A stretch of DNA of 64,000 nucleotides from Pseudomonas sp. (GCF_002796985.1 NZ_PEKX01000018.1:248001-312000); one strand, 5' to 3'; numbered from the stretch's first letter, positions 8,624 to 16,760 are shown. Notes: generated by a model not told the origin, from the letters alone. Program-made: numbers and translations.

Positions 8624-8717
8624 GTTCGCGAGCAAGCTCGCTCCTACAGGTTCTGCGTCCGAGGTGGCCATCGGTGCTGCTGGCTGGCTTTTCGTAGGAG
8701 CGAGCTTGCTCGCGAAC
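8624..8717. repeat. REP pair in the opposite arrangement
   Basis: GTTCGCGAGCAAGCTCGCTCCTAC comes first and the complementary GTAGGAGCGAGCTTGCTCGCGAAC second, about 50 bases apart. The order is reversed relative to most copies in the window; the copy at 53909 shares it. Confidence 0.9.
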
Positions 8718-8851
8718 TCACCCAGATGCCGACGCCACCGCTCATACCTCTTTCTGTATACAATCCTCCCCCCAACGCGCCGTTTGGCGATCCGCCGGCC
8801 GCGCGCACCGGGGGTACACTGTTCCCCTGATTGACCGGAGAGTTCCCAGCC

Positions 8852-9343
8852 GTGCTGACCCATCTCGATTCCCAGGGCCGCGCCAACATGGTCGATGTCA
8901 CCGAAAAAGCCGTGACGTCCCGTGAGGCCGTGGCCGAAGCCCGGGTGCGCATGCTCCCGGCCACCCTGCAACTGATCCAGGACGGCGGCCACCCCAAGGG
9001 CGACGTGTTCGCCGTGGCACGCATCGCCGGTATCCAGGCGGCGAAGAAGACCCATGACCTGATTCCGCTGTGCCACCCGCTGCTGCTCACCAGCGTCAAG
9101 GTCGAGCTGGTCGCCGAGGGTGAAGACACCGTGCATATCGTCGCCCGCTGCAAGCTGGCCGGGCAGACCGGTGTGGAAATGGAAGCGCTGACCGCCGCCA
9201 GCGTCGCCGCGCTGACCATCTATGACATGTGCAAGGCCGTCGACCGCGGCATGACCATCGAAAGCGTGCGCGTGCTGGAGAAGCTCGGCGGCAAGAGCGG
9301 GCATTACGTTGCTACAGAAAGCGTAGCGGGAGACACCCCATGA
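8852..9343 (+). CDS. moaC: MoaC, cyclic pyranopterin monophosphate synthase
   Basis: Second enzyme of molybdenum cofactor synthesis. It turns the MoaA product (3',8-cyclo-GTP) into cyclic pyranopterin monophosphate. 163 residues from the GTG at 8852, which gives the family N-terminus LTHLDSQGRANMVDV. Conserved MoaC segments include KKTHDLIPLCHPLLLT and VEMEALTAASVAALTIYDMC, which carries the catalytic Asp/Lys region. A TTG start at 8831 would add seven residues and is less likely; a GGAG motif precedes the GTG. The stop overlaps the moaD start (ATGA), so the pair is translationally coupled. Confidence 0.95.
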   Translation: MLTHLDSQGRANMVDVTEKAVTSREAVAEARVRMLPATLQLIQDGGHPKGDVFAVARIAGIQAAKKTHDLIPLCHPLLLTSVKVELVAEGEDTVHIVARCKLAGQTGVEMEALTAASVAALTIYDMCKAVDRGMTIESVRVLEKLGGKSGHYVATESVAGDTP

Positions 9344-9588
9344 TCCGCGTGCAGTACTTCGCCCGCTACCGCGAAGCCCTCGGCCTGGACGGCGAACAGC
9401 TGAACTGGAGCGAGTCCCTGGCCTGCCTCGATGACCTGCGGCGCCTGCTGCTGGAACGCGGCGGCGTTTGGGAGGTGCTCGGCGAACAGAACCTGATGTG
9501 CGCGCGCAACCAGGAGCTTTGCTCCCTGGACGAGCCCCTCGCCGACGGCGACGAGGTGGCGTTCTTCCCTACCGTCACCGGAGGCTGA
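9340..9588 (+). CDS. moaD: MoaD, molybdopterin synthase small subunit
   Basis: Ubiquitin-like sulfur carrier of 82 residues. It ends in FFPTVTGG: the Gly-Gly tail is the site that is adenylated and turned into a thiocarboxylate before sulfur is passed to the pterin in MoaE. The start codon overlaps the moaC stop. moaE begins 4 bases after its stop. Family length and the Gly-Gly end make the call firm. Confidence 0.95.
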   Translation: MIRVQYFARYREALGLDGEQLNWSESLACLDDLRRLLLERGGVWEVLGEQNLMCARNQELCSLDEPLADGDEVAFFPTVTGG

Positions 9589-9592
9589 GCCC

Positions 9593-10045
9593 ATGACCAT
9601 TCGCGTCCAGCCGGCGGCGTTCGATCCGGGCGCCGAACTCAACGCGATGCACGCGGCCAACGTCGGCGTCGGCGCAGTGGTCGGCTTCGTCGGCTATGTG
9701 CGTGATTTCAACGACGGCCGCGAAGTGGGCGGCATGTTCCTCGAGCACTACGCCGGCATGACCGAGAAGGCACTGGCGAAGATCGAGGTCGAGGCCAACC
9801 AGCGCTGGCCGCTGCTGCGCCTGGAGATCCTCCACCGTATCGGCCGCCTGGAGCCGGGCGAGCCCATCGTCTTCGTCGGCGCCGCGAGCGCCCACCGCCA
9901 GGCGGCATTCGACGCCTGCAACTTCGTCATGGACTACCTGAAAACCCGCGCGCCATTCTGGAAGAAGGAAGACACCACCGACGGCCCGCGCTGGGTCGAG
10001 GGCCGCTGCAGCGATCAGGCTGCTGCTGAGCGCTGGAAGGGCTGA
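9593..10045 (+). CDS. moaE: MoaE, molybdopterin synthase catalytic subunit
   Basis: Large subunit of molybdopterin synthase, which puts two sulfur atoms into cyclic pyranopterin monophosphate. 150 residues with the family blocks GAVVGFVGYVRDFN, the MFLEHYAGM stretch, HRIGRLEPGE, and the active-site stretch RAPFWKKED with the conserved lysines. It completes the moaCDE run. No terminator follows at once; the next gene starts 187 bases later. Confidence 0.95.
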   Translation: MTIRVQPAAFDPGAELNAMHAANVGVGAVVGFVGYVRDFNDGREVGGMFLEHYAGMTEKALAKIEVEANQRWPLLRLEILHRIGRLEPGEPIVFVGAASAHRQAAFDACNFVMDYLKTRAPFWKKEDTTDGPRWVEGRCSDQAAAERWKG

Positions 10046-10232
10046 GTCCATTCATCGCGCCTGCGCCCGCCAAGGTGCGCAGGTTCGAAGCTTGTCTATG
10101 CTCATGGACGATGCCAGGGAGGTGTCGTTGCTCCACGCCAAGGAAACGTCCCGCACTTCGTAGTACATCTCCTGGCTCCAGCGCCGTGCCGGCTTTGGCT
10201 GCACGACGGATCGCAAGCCGAGGAGACTTCCC

Positions 10233-11747
10233 ATGAACAAGCCCAACTTCGCGCTCAAGGCCCTTGCCGCCGCTCTGCTGGTCGGCGGTTTCTGCCAGAG
10301 CGCGCTGGCCTGCACCACCATCATCGCCGGGCGCAAGGCCACCGCCGACGGCTCCGTGCTGGTCGCGCGACTGGAGGACTACACCTACAACAACCACGCC
10401 AAGCGCTTTGTCGTGGTGCCGCCGCAGCAGTACAAGGACGGCGACAAGCTCAGCTTCGACAACGGCGTCAGCGTCCCCGCACCCAAGGCCGGGATGCGCT
10501 ACACCGCCATGCGTGACTGGAACGGCGACCAGCGCGGCGCGCTAGGCCCCTGGAGCGAGTTCGGCGCCAACGAGGCGGGGGTGATCCTCTCCGCCACCAA
10601 CAGTACCGAGCCCAATGAAAAGGCTGCCAAGGCCGACCCGCTGGTGGCCGACGAGGGCGGGGTGATCGAAGCCATCCTGCCGGACCTGATCCTGCCCCAG
10701 GCGAAGACCGCGCGTGAAGGCGTGGAGCTGCTGGGCAAGTACGTCGAGACACTGGGTGCCGGGGAAACCAACGGCATCCAGATCGCCGACGACCAGGAAG
10801 CCTGGCTGTTCGAGATCGGCTCCGGGCACCACTGGATCGCCGTGCGCGTGCCGGATGACGGCTACGTGGTGATGGCCAACGGCATGCGCGTGCACGACGC
10901 CAACCTCAACGACAAGGCCAGTGTCCTGAGCAGCCCCGGCATTGCCGAGTTCGCCGAGAAACACCAGCTGCTGGACAAGGTCGACCCGGCGAAATTCAAC
11001 TTCGCCAAGGCCTTCGGCATCGTCGGCGATGCCTACAACGTCGACCGCGAATGGCTGGTGCAGAGCAAGTTGGAGTCCGCGCGCAAGCAGGACATCCGCC
11101 AGCCGCAGTATCCCTTCTATACCAAGCCCGAGAAGCCCATCAGCGTCGAGCAGGTGGCGGCCATCCTGCGCATCGACAGTTACGCCGGTACCCCACTGGA
11201 CGGCAAGAAGCCGGCGGGTGACCAGAAGCAGCGGCCCATCGCGATGGAGCGCAACGTCGAGGCGCACATCCTGCAGGTCCGTCCGCAGATGCCCAAGGGG
11301 TTGCAGGTACTGTCCTGGCAGTCCCTGGGCAACGTGCGCGACGGCCTGTTGCTGCCGTATTACCTGGAGAGCCTGCGCAGCACGCCACGGGCGTTCCAGC
11401 AGGGCAGCGACGACTTTGACGAGCGCTCCGCCTGGTGGACCTTCCGCAGCCTGACTTCCCTGGCCCACGCCAACGACAAGCAGTACATGCCCCTGCTGCA
11501 CGGCTGGCGTGATCGCCTGGAAGGCAGCCTGCGCGCTGCGCAGCCGGCCGAGGACGAGATGCTCAAGGCTCTCGCGCAGAAGGATGGCGAAACGGCCCGC
11601 GCCGCCGCCGAGCGCTTCAGCAACGGCACCGCGCTCTGGGCTCTGGACCAGGCGGGTGTGCTGCGCGCCAGCATCCTCACCGACCTGACCAAATCCACCG
11701 AGCAGAACTACAGCGCTGAGGAGCTGGAGAAGATCAAACACCTGTAG
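10233..11747 (+). CDS. Secreted C69-family dipeptidase (Ntn hydrolase)
   Basis: 504 residues. A signal peptide (hydrophobic residues 8-22, cleavage after Ala-Leu-Ala26) exposes Cys27 as the new N-terminus in CTTIIAGRKATADGS. In peptidase family C69 and related N-terminal nucleophile hydrolases, this cysteine is the catalytic residue and is freed by processing. Family blocks such as GVILSATNS and WLFEIGSGHHW follow. It probably splits dipeptides or linear amides in the periplasm. It interrupts the run of molybdenum cofactor genes (moaCDE before, moaB-moeA after) and has its own strong hairpin downstream, so it is likely a separate unit. The substrate is unknown. Confidence 0.88.
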   Translation: MNKPNFALKALAAALLVGGFCQSALACTTIIAGRKATADGSVLVARLEDYTYNNHAKRFVVVPPQQYKDGDKLSFDNGVSVPAPKAGMRYTAMRDWNGDQRGALGPWSEFGANEAGVILSATNSTEPNEKAAKADPLVADEGGVIEAILPDLILPQAKTAREGVELLGKYVETLGAGETNGIQIADDQEAWLFEIGSGHHWIAVRVPDDGYVVMANGMRVHDANLNDKASVLSSPGIAEFAEKHQLLDKVDPAKFNFAKAFGIVGDAYNVDREWLVQSKLESARKQDIRQPQYPFYTKPEKPISVEQVAAILRIDSYAGTPLDGKKPAGDQKQRPIAMERNVEAHILQVRPQMPKGLQVLSWQSLGNVRDGLLLPYYLESLRSTPRAFQQGSDDFDERSAWWTFRSLTSLAHANDKQYMPLLHGWRDRLEGSLRAAQPAEDEMLKALAQKDGETARAAAERFSNGTALWALDQAGVLRASILTDLTKSTEQNYSAEELEKIKHL

Positions 11748-11757
11748 CGCGCTGACC

Positions 11758-11794
11758 GGAGGTACTGCCCCGCAAGCGCCGGGGCAGTACCTCC
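11758..11794. terminator. Perfect 15-bp hairpin after the C69 dipeptidase gene
   Basis: GGAGGTACTGCCCCG (11758-11772) pairs perfectly with CGGGGCAGTACCTCC (11780-11794) across a 7-base loop. No T run follows directly. It could stabilise the upstream mRNA or act as a Rho-dependent end; a classical terminator comes 35 bases later. Confidence 0.6.
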
Positions 11795-11828
11795 TAGGGG
11801 GAATGGGCGCCCCCCGCGAACGGGCGCA

Positions 11829-11849
11829 GGCTGGCGCCAGCCCTTTTTT
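11829..11849 (+). terminator. Rho-independent terminator before moaB
   Basis: GGCTG-GCGC-CAGCC stem-loop (11829-11842) followed by C and six T (11844-11849). It lies 20 bases before the moaB ATG, so it ends the dipeptidase transcript. If moaB is transcribed from further upstream, it would act as an attenuator. Confidence 0.75.
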
Positions 11850-11869
11850 GCTCCTTATCGGAGAGCCCC

Positions 11870-12424
11870 ATGAGCCATCTCAGCACCCCGGAATTTCTGC
11901 CGCTGGAGATCGCTGTCCTCACCGTCAGCGATACCCGCAGCCTGCACAACGACACCTCCGGCCAGGCCCTGGTGACCTCGCTGCAACGCGCCGGTCATGC
12001 CCTGGCCGAGCGCCGGTTGGTGATCGACGACATCTACCAGATCCGCGCCGTGGTCTCGGCCTGGATTGCCGACCCCAAGGTCCAGGTCGGCCTGATCACC
12101 GGTGGCACCGGCTTCACCGCCCGCGATAACACCCCGCAAGCCGTCGCCCCGTTGCTGGAACGCACCGTGGATGGCTTCGGCGAGCTGTTCCGGCAGATTT
12201 CCCGCGAGGAAATCGGCACCTCCACCGTCCAGTCCCGCGCCATCGCCGGCATCACCAACGGCACCCTGATCTGCTGTCTGCCCGGTTCCACCGGCGCCTG
12301 CCTGACCGCCTGGGAAAAAATCCTCGTGGAGCAGTTGGACAGCCGCACCAAGCCGTGCAATTTCGTCCCTCATCTCAAGCGCCTGCCCGAGCGCCCGGTA
12401 CTGGCCTGCGGTACGCGCTCATGA
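11870..12424 (+). CDS. moaB: MoaB family molybdopterin adenylyltransferase-type protein
   Basis: 184 residues of the MoaB/MogA fold, which activates molybdopterin with AMP before metal insertion. The nucleotide/pterin motif TGGTGFTARD is at residues about 79-88, and LPGSTGACLTAWEKIL follows. Pseudomonas has two moaB copies; this one, next to moeA and ubiU, matches the PAO1 moaB1 context. The stop overlaps the moeA ATG (ATGA). The small open frame at 11803 is a shadow. Confidence 0.93.
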   Translation: MSHLSTPEFLPLEIAVLTVSDTRSLHNDTSGQALVTSLQRAGHALAERRLVIDDIYQIRAVVSAWIADPKVQVGLITGGTGFTARDNTPQAVAPLLERTVDGFGELFRQISREEIGTSTVQSRAIAGITNGTLICCLPGSTGACLTAWEKILVEQLDSRTKPCNFVPHLKRLPERPVLACGTRS

Positions 12425-13656
12425 GCGCCTGCGGCTGTTCCGGCTCCGGCCTGCGCCCGGTGGACGAGGCCATTGCCGCGCTGATGGATTTCGTGCCAAT
12501 GGCGCCGCCGACCGTGCGTGTCGACCTGGAGGACGCCCTGGGCCGCATCCTGGCCGAAGACATTCACTCGCCCATCGATCTGCCCCTGTGGGACAACAGC
12601 GCGATGGACGGCTACGCCCTGCGCAGTGCCGACATGGGCCCTGCCGGTGCACGGCTGAAGATCGCCGGCTACATCGCCGCCGGTGATGCCGCCCAGGTCG
12701 AGCTGCAACCGGGCGAGGCCATGCGCATTTTCACCGGTGCGCCGCTGCCGCCGGGGGCGGACAGCGTGATCGCCCAGGAAGACTGCGAGGTCGATGGAGA
12801 CTGGCTGCAGGTGCCCGTGGTCGCGCATGGCAGCCACGTGCGCCGACGTGGCGAAGAGCTCTGCGAGGGCGATGCCCTGCTCAGCACTGGCCAGAAACTG
12901 CGCGCCCAGGACCTTGGCCTGCTGGCCAGCGTTGGTCTGGACCGCGTTGGCGTCTACCGCCCGCTGCGTGTCTGCCTGCTGAGCAGCGGTGACGAATTGC
13001 GCGAACCCGGCGAGTCACTGGCGCCGGGGCAGATCTACAACGCCAACCGCTTCAGCGTCGGCGCACTGCTGCGCGGCTGGGGCATCGAAGTGCACGACTA
13101 CGGTGTGCTCGCCGATACCCTGGCGGCCAGTCGCGATGCGCTGAGCCTCGCCGCGTCCGAATGGGACGTGCTGATCACCAGCGGCGGCGTGTCGGTGGGC
13201 GACCGCGATTACCTCAAGCAGGCGATCCGCGAGCTGGGCGAACTGCATCTGTGGAAGCTGAAGATGCAGCCGGGCAAGCCGCTGGCGTTCGGCAGCATCG
13301 CCGGCAAGCCGTGGATCGGCCTGCCGGGCAACCCGGCTGCCGCGCTGGTCACTGCCCTGGTGGTGGCTCGGCCGTTCCTCTGGCGCGCCCAGGGACGCAG
13401 CGCAGTCGATACGCTGCCGGTGACACTGCCGGCGGGCTTCGATTGGTTGACTGCCAACTCGCGCCGCCAGTACCTGCGTGCGCGTCTGGAACTGGATGAC
13501 AGTGGCGTGGCGCGTATCTGCCTGCATCCGCAGCAGGGCTCGGCCATGCTGCGCGCGGCGAGCTGGGCCGATGGCCTGGCGGTGGTGGAGGCCGGGCGCA
13601 TCCTGCGTGCTGGCGAGCCGCTGCCATTCCTGTCTTTCAGCGAACTCGGCGCCTGA
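12421..13656 (+). CDS. moeA: MoeA, molybdopterin molybdenumtransferase
   Basis: Inserts molybdate into adenylated molybdopterin. 411 residues. Conserved MoeA motifs are DNSAMDGYAL (residues about 58-67), FTGAPLPPGAD, TSGGVSVGDRDYL and GLPGNPAAALVT. The ATG at 12421 is preferred over an upstream frame opening because it overlaps the moaB stop and is followed by a short Cys/Gly stretch, then the family start LRPVDEAIAAL. This is likely the moeA1 copy devoted to anaerobic respiratory enzymes. ubiU follows after 55 bases, so the transcript probably continues. Confidence 0.95.
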   Translation: MSACGCSGSGLRPVDEAIAALMDFVPMAPPTVRVDLEDALGRILAEDIHSPIDLPLWDNSAMDGYALRSADMGPAGARLKIAGYIAAGDAAQVELQPGEAMRIFTGAPLPPGADSVIAQEDCEVDGDWLQVPVVAHGSHVRRRGEELCEGDALLSTGQKLRAQDLGLLASVGLDRVGVYRPLRVCLLSSGDELREPGESLAPGQIYNANRFSVGALLRGWGIEVHDYGVLADTLAASRDALSLAASEWDVLITSGGVSVGDRDYLKQAIRELGELHLWKLKMQPGKPLAFGSIAGKPWIGLPGNPAAALVTALVVARPFLWRAQGRSAVDTLPVTLPAGFDWLTANSRRQYLRARLELDDSGVARICLHPQQGSAMLRAASWADGLAVVEAGRILRAGEPLPFLSFSELGA

Positions 13657-13711
13657 CGCCGTTCCCGGCTGCCGGCGGGGGCCGGCGGCCTCCGCACTGC
13701 CCGGGGGAAGC

Positions 13712-14707
13712 ATGCAACTGGTCTGCCCGGCGGGAAGTCTGCCCGCCTTGAAATCGGCGCTGCGCGAAGGCGCTGACGCCATCTACGTCGGTTTTCGCGA
13801 CGACACCAACGCCCGGCATTTTGCCGGCCTCAACCTCGATGACCGCCAATTGCGCCAGGGCGTGGAGCTTATCCACAGCGCCGGCAAGCAGATGTACGTG
13901 GCGGTCAACACCTACCCCGGCGCCGCCGGTTGGGCGCGCTGGCAGCGCGCCGTGGACCACGCCGCAGACCTGGGCGTGGACGCGCTGATCGCTGCCGACT
14001 GCGCGGTGCTTGGCTATGCCGCCAAGCGCCACCCGAACCTCGCGCTGCATCTCTCGGTGCAAGGCTCGGCCACCAATGTCGCGGCGCTGGCGTTCTATCA
14101 CGAGCGCTACGGTATCCGCCGTGCGGTATTGCCGCGCGTGCTGTCGATGGCGCAGGTACGCCAGGTGGCGGCCAATAGCCCGGTGCCCATCGAAGTCTTC
14201 GCCTTCGGCAGCCTGTGCATCATGGCCGAGGGACGTTGCCACCTGTCGTCCTACGTTACCGGCGAGTCGCCCAACCTGTGCGGCGTCTGCTCGCCGGCCA
14301 AGGCGGTGCGCTGGAGCGAGGAGCCCGAGGGCCTGACCTCGCGCCTCAACGACGTGTTGATCGATCGCTATGCGCCGGATGAGCCGGCGGGCTACCCGAC
14401 CTTGTGCAAGGGCCGCTTCGTGGTCAACGGCGAGCGCTTCCACGCGCTGGAGGAGCCCACCAGCCTGAACACCATCGACCTGATCCCGCAATTGGCGGAA
14501 ATCGGCGTGGCGGCAGTGAAGATCGAGGGCCGGCAACGCAGCCCGGCCTATGTCGAGCAGGTCACCCGTGTCTGGCGCCAGGCGCTGGATGCGTGGCAAC
14601 GCGCACCGGAGAACTACCGCGCGCTGACGCAGTGGCAGGACGCCCTGGACAAGCTTTCCGAAGGCCACCAGACGACCCTGGGCGCCTACCATCGCTCCTG
14701 GCAGTGA
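13712..14707 (+). CDS. ubiU: UbiU, U32-family ubiquinone hydroxylation protein
   Basis: One half of the UbiUV complex, which hydroxylates the ubiquinone ring without oxygen (with prephenate as oxygen source in E. coli). 331 residues, the same length as E. coli UbiU. The four [4Fe-4S] cysteines fall at Cys169, Cys176, Cys193 and Cys232, exactly the known positions. The start at 13712 has a GGGGGAAG ribosome site and the N-terminus MQLVCPAGSLPALKSAL; the longer frame from 13478 runs inside moeA. ubiV starts 10 bases after the stop. Confidence 0.95.
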   Translation: MQLVCPAGSLPALKSALREGADAIYVGFRDDTNARHFAGLNLDDRQLRQGVELIHSAGKQMYVAVNTYPGAAGWARWQRAVDHAADLGVDALIAADCAVLGYAAKRHPNLALHLSVQGSATNVAALAFYHERYGIRRAVLPRVLSMAQVRQVAANSPVPIEVFAFGSLCIMAEGRCHLSSYVTGESPNLCGVCSPAKAVRWSEEPEGLTSRLNDVLIDRYAPDEPAGYPTLCKGRFVVNGERFHALEEPTSLNTIDLIPQLAEIGVAAVKIEGRQRSPAYVEQVTRVWRQALDAWQRAPENYRALTQWQDALDKLSEGHQTTLGAYHRSWQ

Positions 14708-14717
14708 GGACATCGTG

Positions 14718-15608
14718 ATGAAACTCAGCCTGGGACCGGTGCTGTTCTACTGGGACCGCCGGACACTCCTGGATTTTTACGCGCAGATGGCCGAACAGCC
14801 GCTGGACGCCATCTATATCGGCGAAACCGTCTGCTCCAAACGCCGCGCGCTGGCGCTGGACGACTGGCTGGGGCTGGGCCGCGAGCTGCAGCAGCAGAGT
14901 GGGGCGCAGATACTCATCTCGGGCCTTGCGCTGATCGAGGCGGCCTCCGAGCTGTCGTCGTTGCGCCGCCTCTGCGCCAACGGCGAGTTGCAGGTCGAGG
15001 CCAGCGACATGGGCGCGGTGCAGATTCTCAGTACCCTGGGCGTCGAGTTCGTCGGCGGGCCGGCGCTCAACGTCTACAACGGCCACACGCTGGCCGAGCT
15101 GCATGCTGCCGGGTTACGCCGCTGGGTACCGCCGGTGGAATGCTCCGGCGAGCAGATCCACGCGGTGATCGAGCAGGCCCGCGAACTGGGCCTCAACGAT
15201 GTGCAGACCGAGGTATTCGCCTACGGCCATCTGCCGCTGGCCTATTCGGCGCGCTGCTTCACCGCGCGGGCGGAGAACCGGCCCAAGGATGACTGCCAGT
15301 TCTGCTGTCTGAACTACCCGGAGGGCATGTCGATGCTCAGCCAGGAAGGCATGCCGCTGTTCACCCTCAACGGTATCCAGACCATGTCCGGCGAGGCCAG
15401 CAACCTGCTGGCGGACTACGCCTCGCTGCGTGATTGCGGGGCCGATCTGCTGCGCCTGAGCCCTCGCGCCGAGGGGATGGTGGAGGTCGTGCAGGCCTTC
15501 GACCGGGTGCGCAAGGGCGCCACGCCGCCGCTGGCGGTGGAAGGCTGCAATGGTTACTGGCATGGCCGTCCCGGCATGCTGCGCAGTGATGAGGTGAACC
15601 TGTGCTGA
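14718..15608 (+). CDS. ubiV: UbiV, partner of UbiU
   Basis: Second U32-family iron-sulfur subunit for oxygen-independent ubiquinone synthesis. 296 residues, with cysteines at 39, 180, 193 and 197, matching the [4Fe-4S] ligands known in E. coli UbiV. The ATG at 14718 is preferred over the GTG three bases upstream because of its spacing to GAGGA (14706-14710). Its last codons overlap the ubiT GTG start by seven bases, so UbiV and UbiT synthesis are coupled. Confidence 0.95.
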   Translation: MKLSLGPVLFYWDRRTLLDFYAQMAEQPLDAIYIGETVCSKRRALALDDWLGLGRELQQQSGAQILISGLALIEAASELSSLRRLCANGELQVEASDMGAVQILSTLGVEFVGGPALNVYNGHTLAELHAAGLRRWVPPVECSGEQIHAVIEQARELGLNDVQTEVFAYGHLPLAYSARCFTARAENRPKDDCQFCCLNYPEGMSMLSQEGMPLFTLNGIQTMSGEASNLLADYASLRDCGADLLRLSPRAEGMVEVVQAFDRVRKGATPPLAVEGCNGYWHGRPGMLRSDEVNLC

Positions 15609-16075
15609 CACTCGAAACCGGCGCCTTGCGCGCCGCCGACCGACTCCTGCCACTGGCCGCGCGCGTCCCTTCGGGACTGCAGCGCGCGGTGCTGCAACGC
15701 GCCGCCAACCGGCTGTTCGCCGAACAGTTGGCGGACGGCTCCTTCGACATGCTCGAGGGCCACTGGCTGCGCCTGGAAGTGAGCGATCTGGGGTTGGGCT
15801 GGAGCCTGACGCGCGGCCGTGATGGCCTGCGTTTCGCCGATGCCTGCTCACCCAGCGTGACCATTCGTGGCAGCTGGCGCGACTTCCTGCTGCTGGCGGG
15901 CCGGCAGGAAGACCCGGACACGCTGTTCTTCCGTCGTCGCCTGGTGATCGAAGGCGATACCGAACTGGGCCTGGCGGTGAAGAACCTGATCGACAGCCTC
16001 GATCCGGACAGCCTGCCCGCCTGGCTGTGGAGCGCCATGCGCCGTGCCAGCCGGGTGGTGCAGGAAAACGCCTGA
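15602..16075 (+). CDS. ubiT: UbiT, SCP2-domain lipid carrier for anaerobic ubiquinone synthesis
   Basis: 157 residues with the SCP2 sterol-carrier-like fold (WLRLEVSDLGLGWSLT, FRRRLVIEGDTELGLAVKNLID). UbiT is thought to bind hydrophobic ubiquinone intermediates during anaerobic growth. It starts with GTG inside the end of ubiV. It is the last gene of the moaB-moeA-ubiUVT run; a palindromic repeat follows. Together with the nar genes next door it supplies the quinone that feeds nitrate reductase without oxygen. Confidence 0.92.
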   Translation: MLTLETGALRAADRLLPLAARVPSGLQRAVLQRAANRLFAEQLADGSFDMLEGHWLRLEVSDLGLGWSLTRGRDGLRFADACSPSVTIRGSWRDFLLLAGRQEDPDTLFFRRRLVIEGDTELGLAVKNLIDSLDPDSLPAWLWSAMRRASRVVQENA

Positions 16076-16087
16076 TCCGCTCCCCGC

Positions 16088-16168
16088 AGGATGGCGTGGA
16101 GCGAAGCGATACCCATCGATTGTCGGTGCCAGGACAGCATGGGTATCGCAAGCTCCACCCATCCTACG
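16088..16168. repeat. GGATGG...TACCCATC palindromic repeat
   Basis: AGGATGGCGTGGAGCGAAGC at 16088-16107 is mirrored by GCAAGCTCCACCCATCCTAC ending at 16167. The middle of each arm carries GATACCCAT / ATGGGTATC. A shorter relative is at 49001-49050. It sits where ubiT and the DGC gene converge and may act as a two-way transcription barrier. Confidence 0.75.
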
Positions 16169-16217
16169 TCAGAGCCCGCCGGCTGACCTTTTGTGCCTCG
16201 CCGGGGGCGGCAAAGCC

Positions 16218-16586
16218 TCAGGCCGGGGTGCGTACGAGGAACTGCAGTTCCTCGTAGAGCATCTCGAAGTCCTGGACCGGCGCGTCTTCGCCGTAGCGTT
16301 TCTTCAGGCCGTATTCGGTGAGGGTGATCTCGTGCTCGGCCTTCACCCCGTGGCGCGCCAGGCAGCTTTGCACGCAGTGCAGGTGGCAGCCATCCACGGC
16401 AATGATCGGCCGGCCCGAGCAGGCTTTCTTCACCAGCGCTGGCACGTCGCCGCCCACCCCCGCGATACAGGACATTTCCGCCAAGCCGTCACGGTCCAGG
16501 CGCAGTGCAAGGTCGTTGGCCAACTGCGCAAGGTTGGAGCAGCCGGAGCAGGAATAGACGAGGGGCAGGTGCGATGAGGGCGGCAT
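16218..16586 (-). CDS. DGC-domain putative zinc-binding protein
   Basis: 122 residues. A cysteine pair near the start (YSCSGCSN), a central SCIAGVGG stretch and the name-giving VDGCHLHCVQSC with three more cysteines place it in the DGC (putative zinc-binding) family. The function is unknown. It is on the minus strand next to narL but separated from it by about 200 bases. Its own upstream region has an Anr/Dnr-type box and a NarL-type inverted repeat, so it is probably induced with nitrate respiration. A gene of this kind sits next to narL in PAO1 too, as I remember it. A metal-binding accessory role in nitrate/nitrite metabolism is only an inference. Confidence 0.85.
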   Translation of the reverse strand: MPPSSHLPLVYSCSGCSNLAQLANDLALRLDRDGLAEMSCIAGVGGDVPALVKKACSGRPIIAVDGCHLHCVQSCLARHGVKAEHEITLTEYGLKKRYGEDAPVQDFEMLYEELQFLVRTPA

Positions 16587-16639
16587 GGGGACCTCCAGGG
16601 TGAGTCCCGCAGTGTCCCGCCGCGACGCCTTGTCGCGAC

Positions 16640-16653
16640 ATGATCTGAATCAA
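16640..16653. promoter_or_regulatory. Anr/Dnr box upstream of the DGC gene
   Basis: ATGATCTGAATCAA differs at one position from the consensus TTGAT-N4-ATCAA. Its centre lies about 60 bases before the DGC start codon, so a class II promoter with a leader near 20 bases fits. Confidence 0.65.
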
Positions 16654-16667
16654 CTTGGCGGGTGGAC

Positions 16668-16683
16668 TACTACCAGGGAGGTA
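16668..16683. promoter_or_regulatory. Candidate NarL 7-2-7 site upstream of the DGC gene
   Basis: TACTACC-AG-GGAGGTA forms two inverted heptamers resembling TACYYMT with a 2-base spacer. Its centre is 29 bases upstream of the Anr box centre. Confidence 0.5.
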
Positions 16684-16693
16684 GAAACTCCAT

Positions 16694-16760
16694 GTAGGAG
16701 CGAGCTTGCTCGCGAACAAGATCCGCCGCGGGGGTTGTTCGCGAGCAAGCCCGCTCCTAC
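16694..16760. repeat. REP palindrome
   Basis: Inverted REP units GTAGGAGCGAGCTTGCTCGCG and CGCGAGCAAGCCCGCTCCTAC (one mismatch to the usual arm), placed between narL and the DGC gene. Confidence 0.9.

Larger units (their letters stand above)
8416..8851. other. Intergenic region with two repeat types, PhoH-like gene to moaC
   Basis: Holds a CCCTCTCCC/GGGAGAGGG palindrome (8466-8512) and an inverted REP pair (8624-8717). The stretch 8750-8850 is AT-richer around TTTCTGTATACAATCC (8751-8766) and probably contains the moaC promoter. No gene is seen. Confidence 0.7.

Noticed and set aside
13478..13711. Extended start of ubiU inside moeA
   Set aside because: The upstream frame overlaps moeA and has no U32 similarity; the conserved MQLVCPAG start with a GGGGGAAG site is clear.
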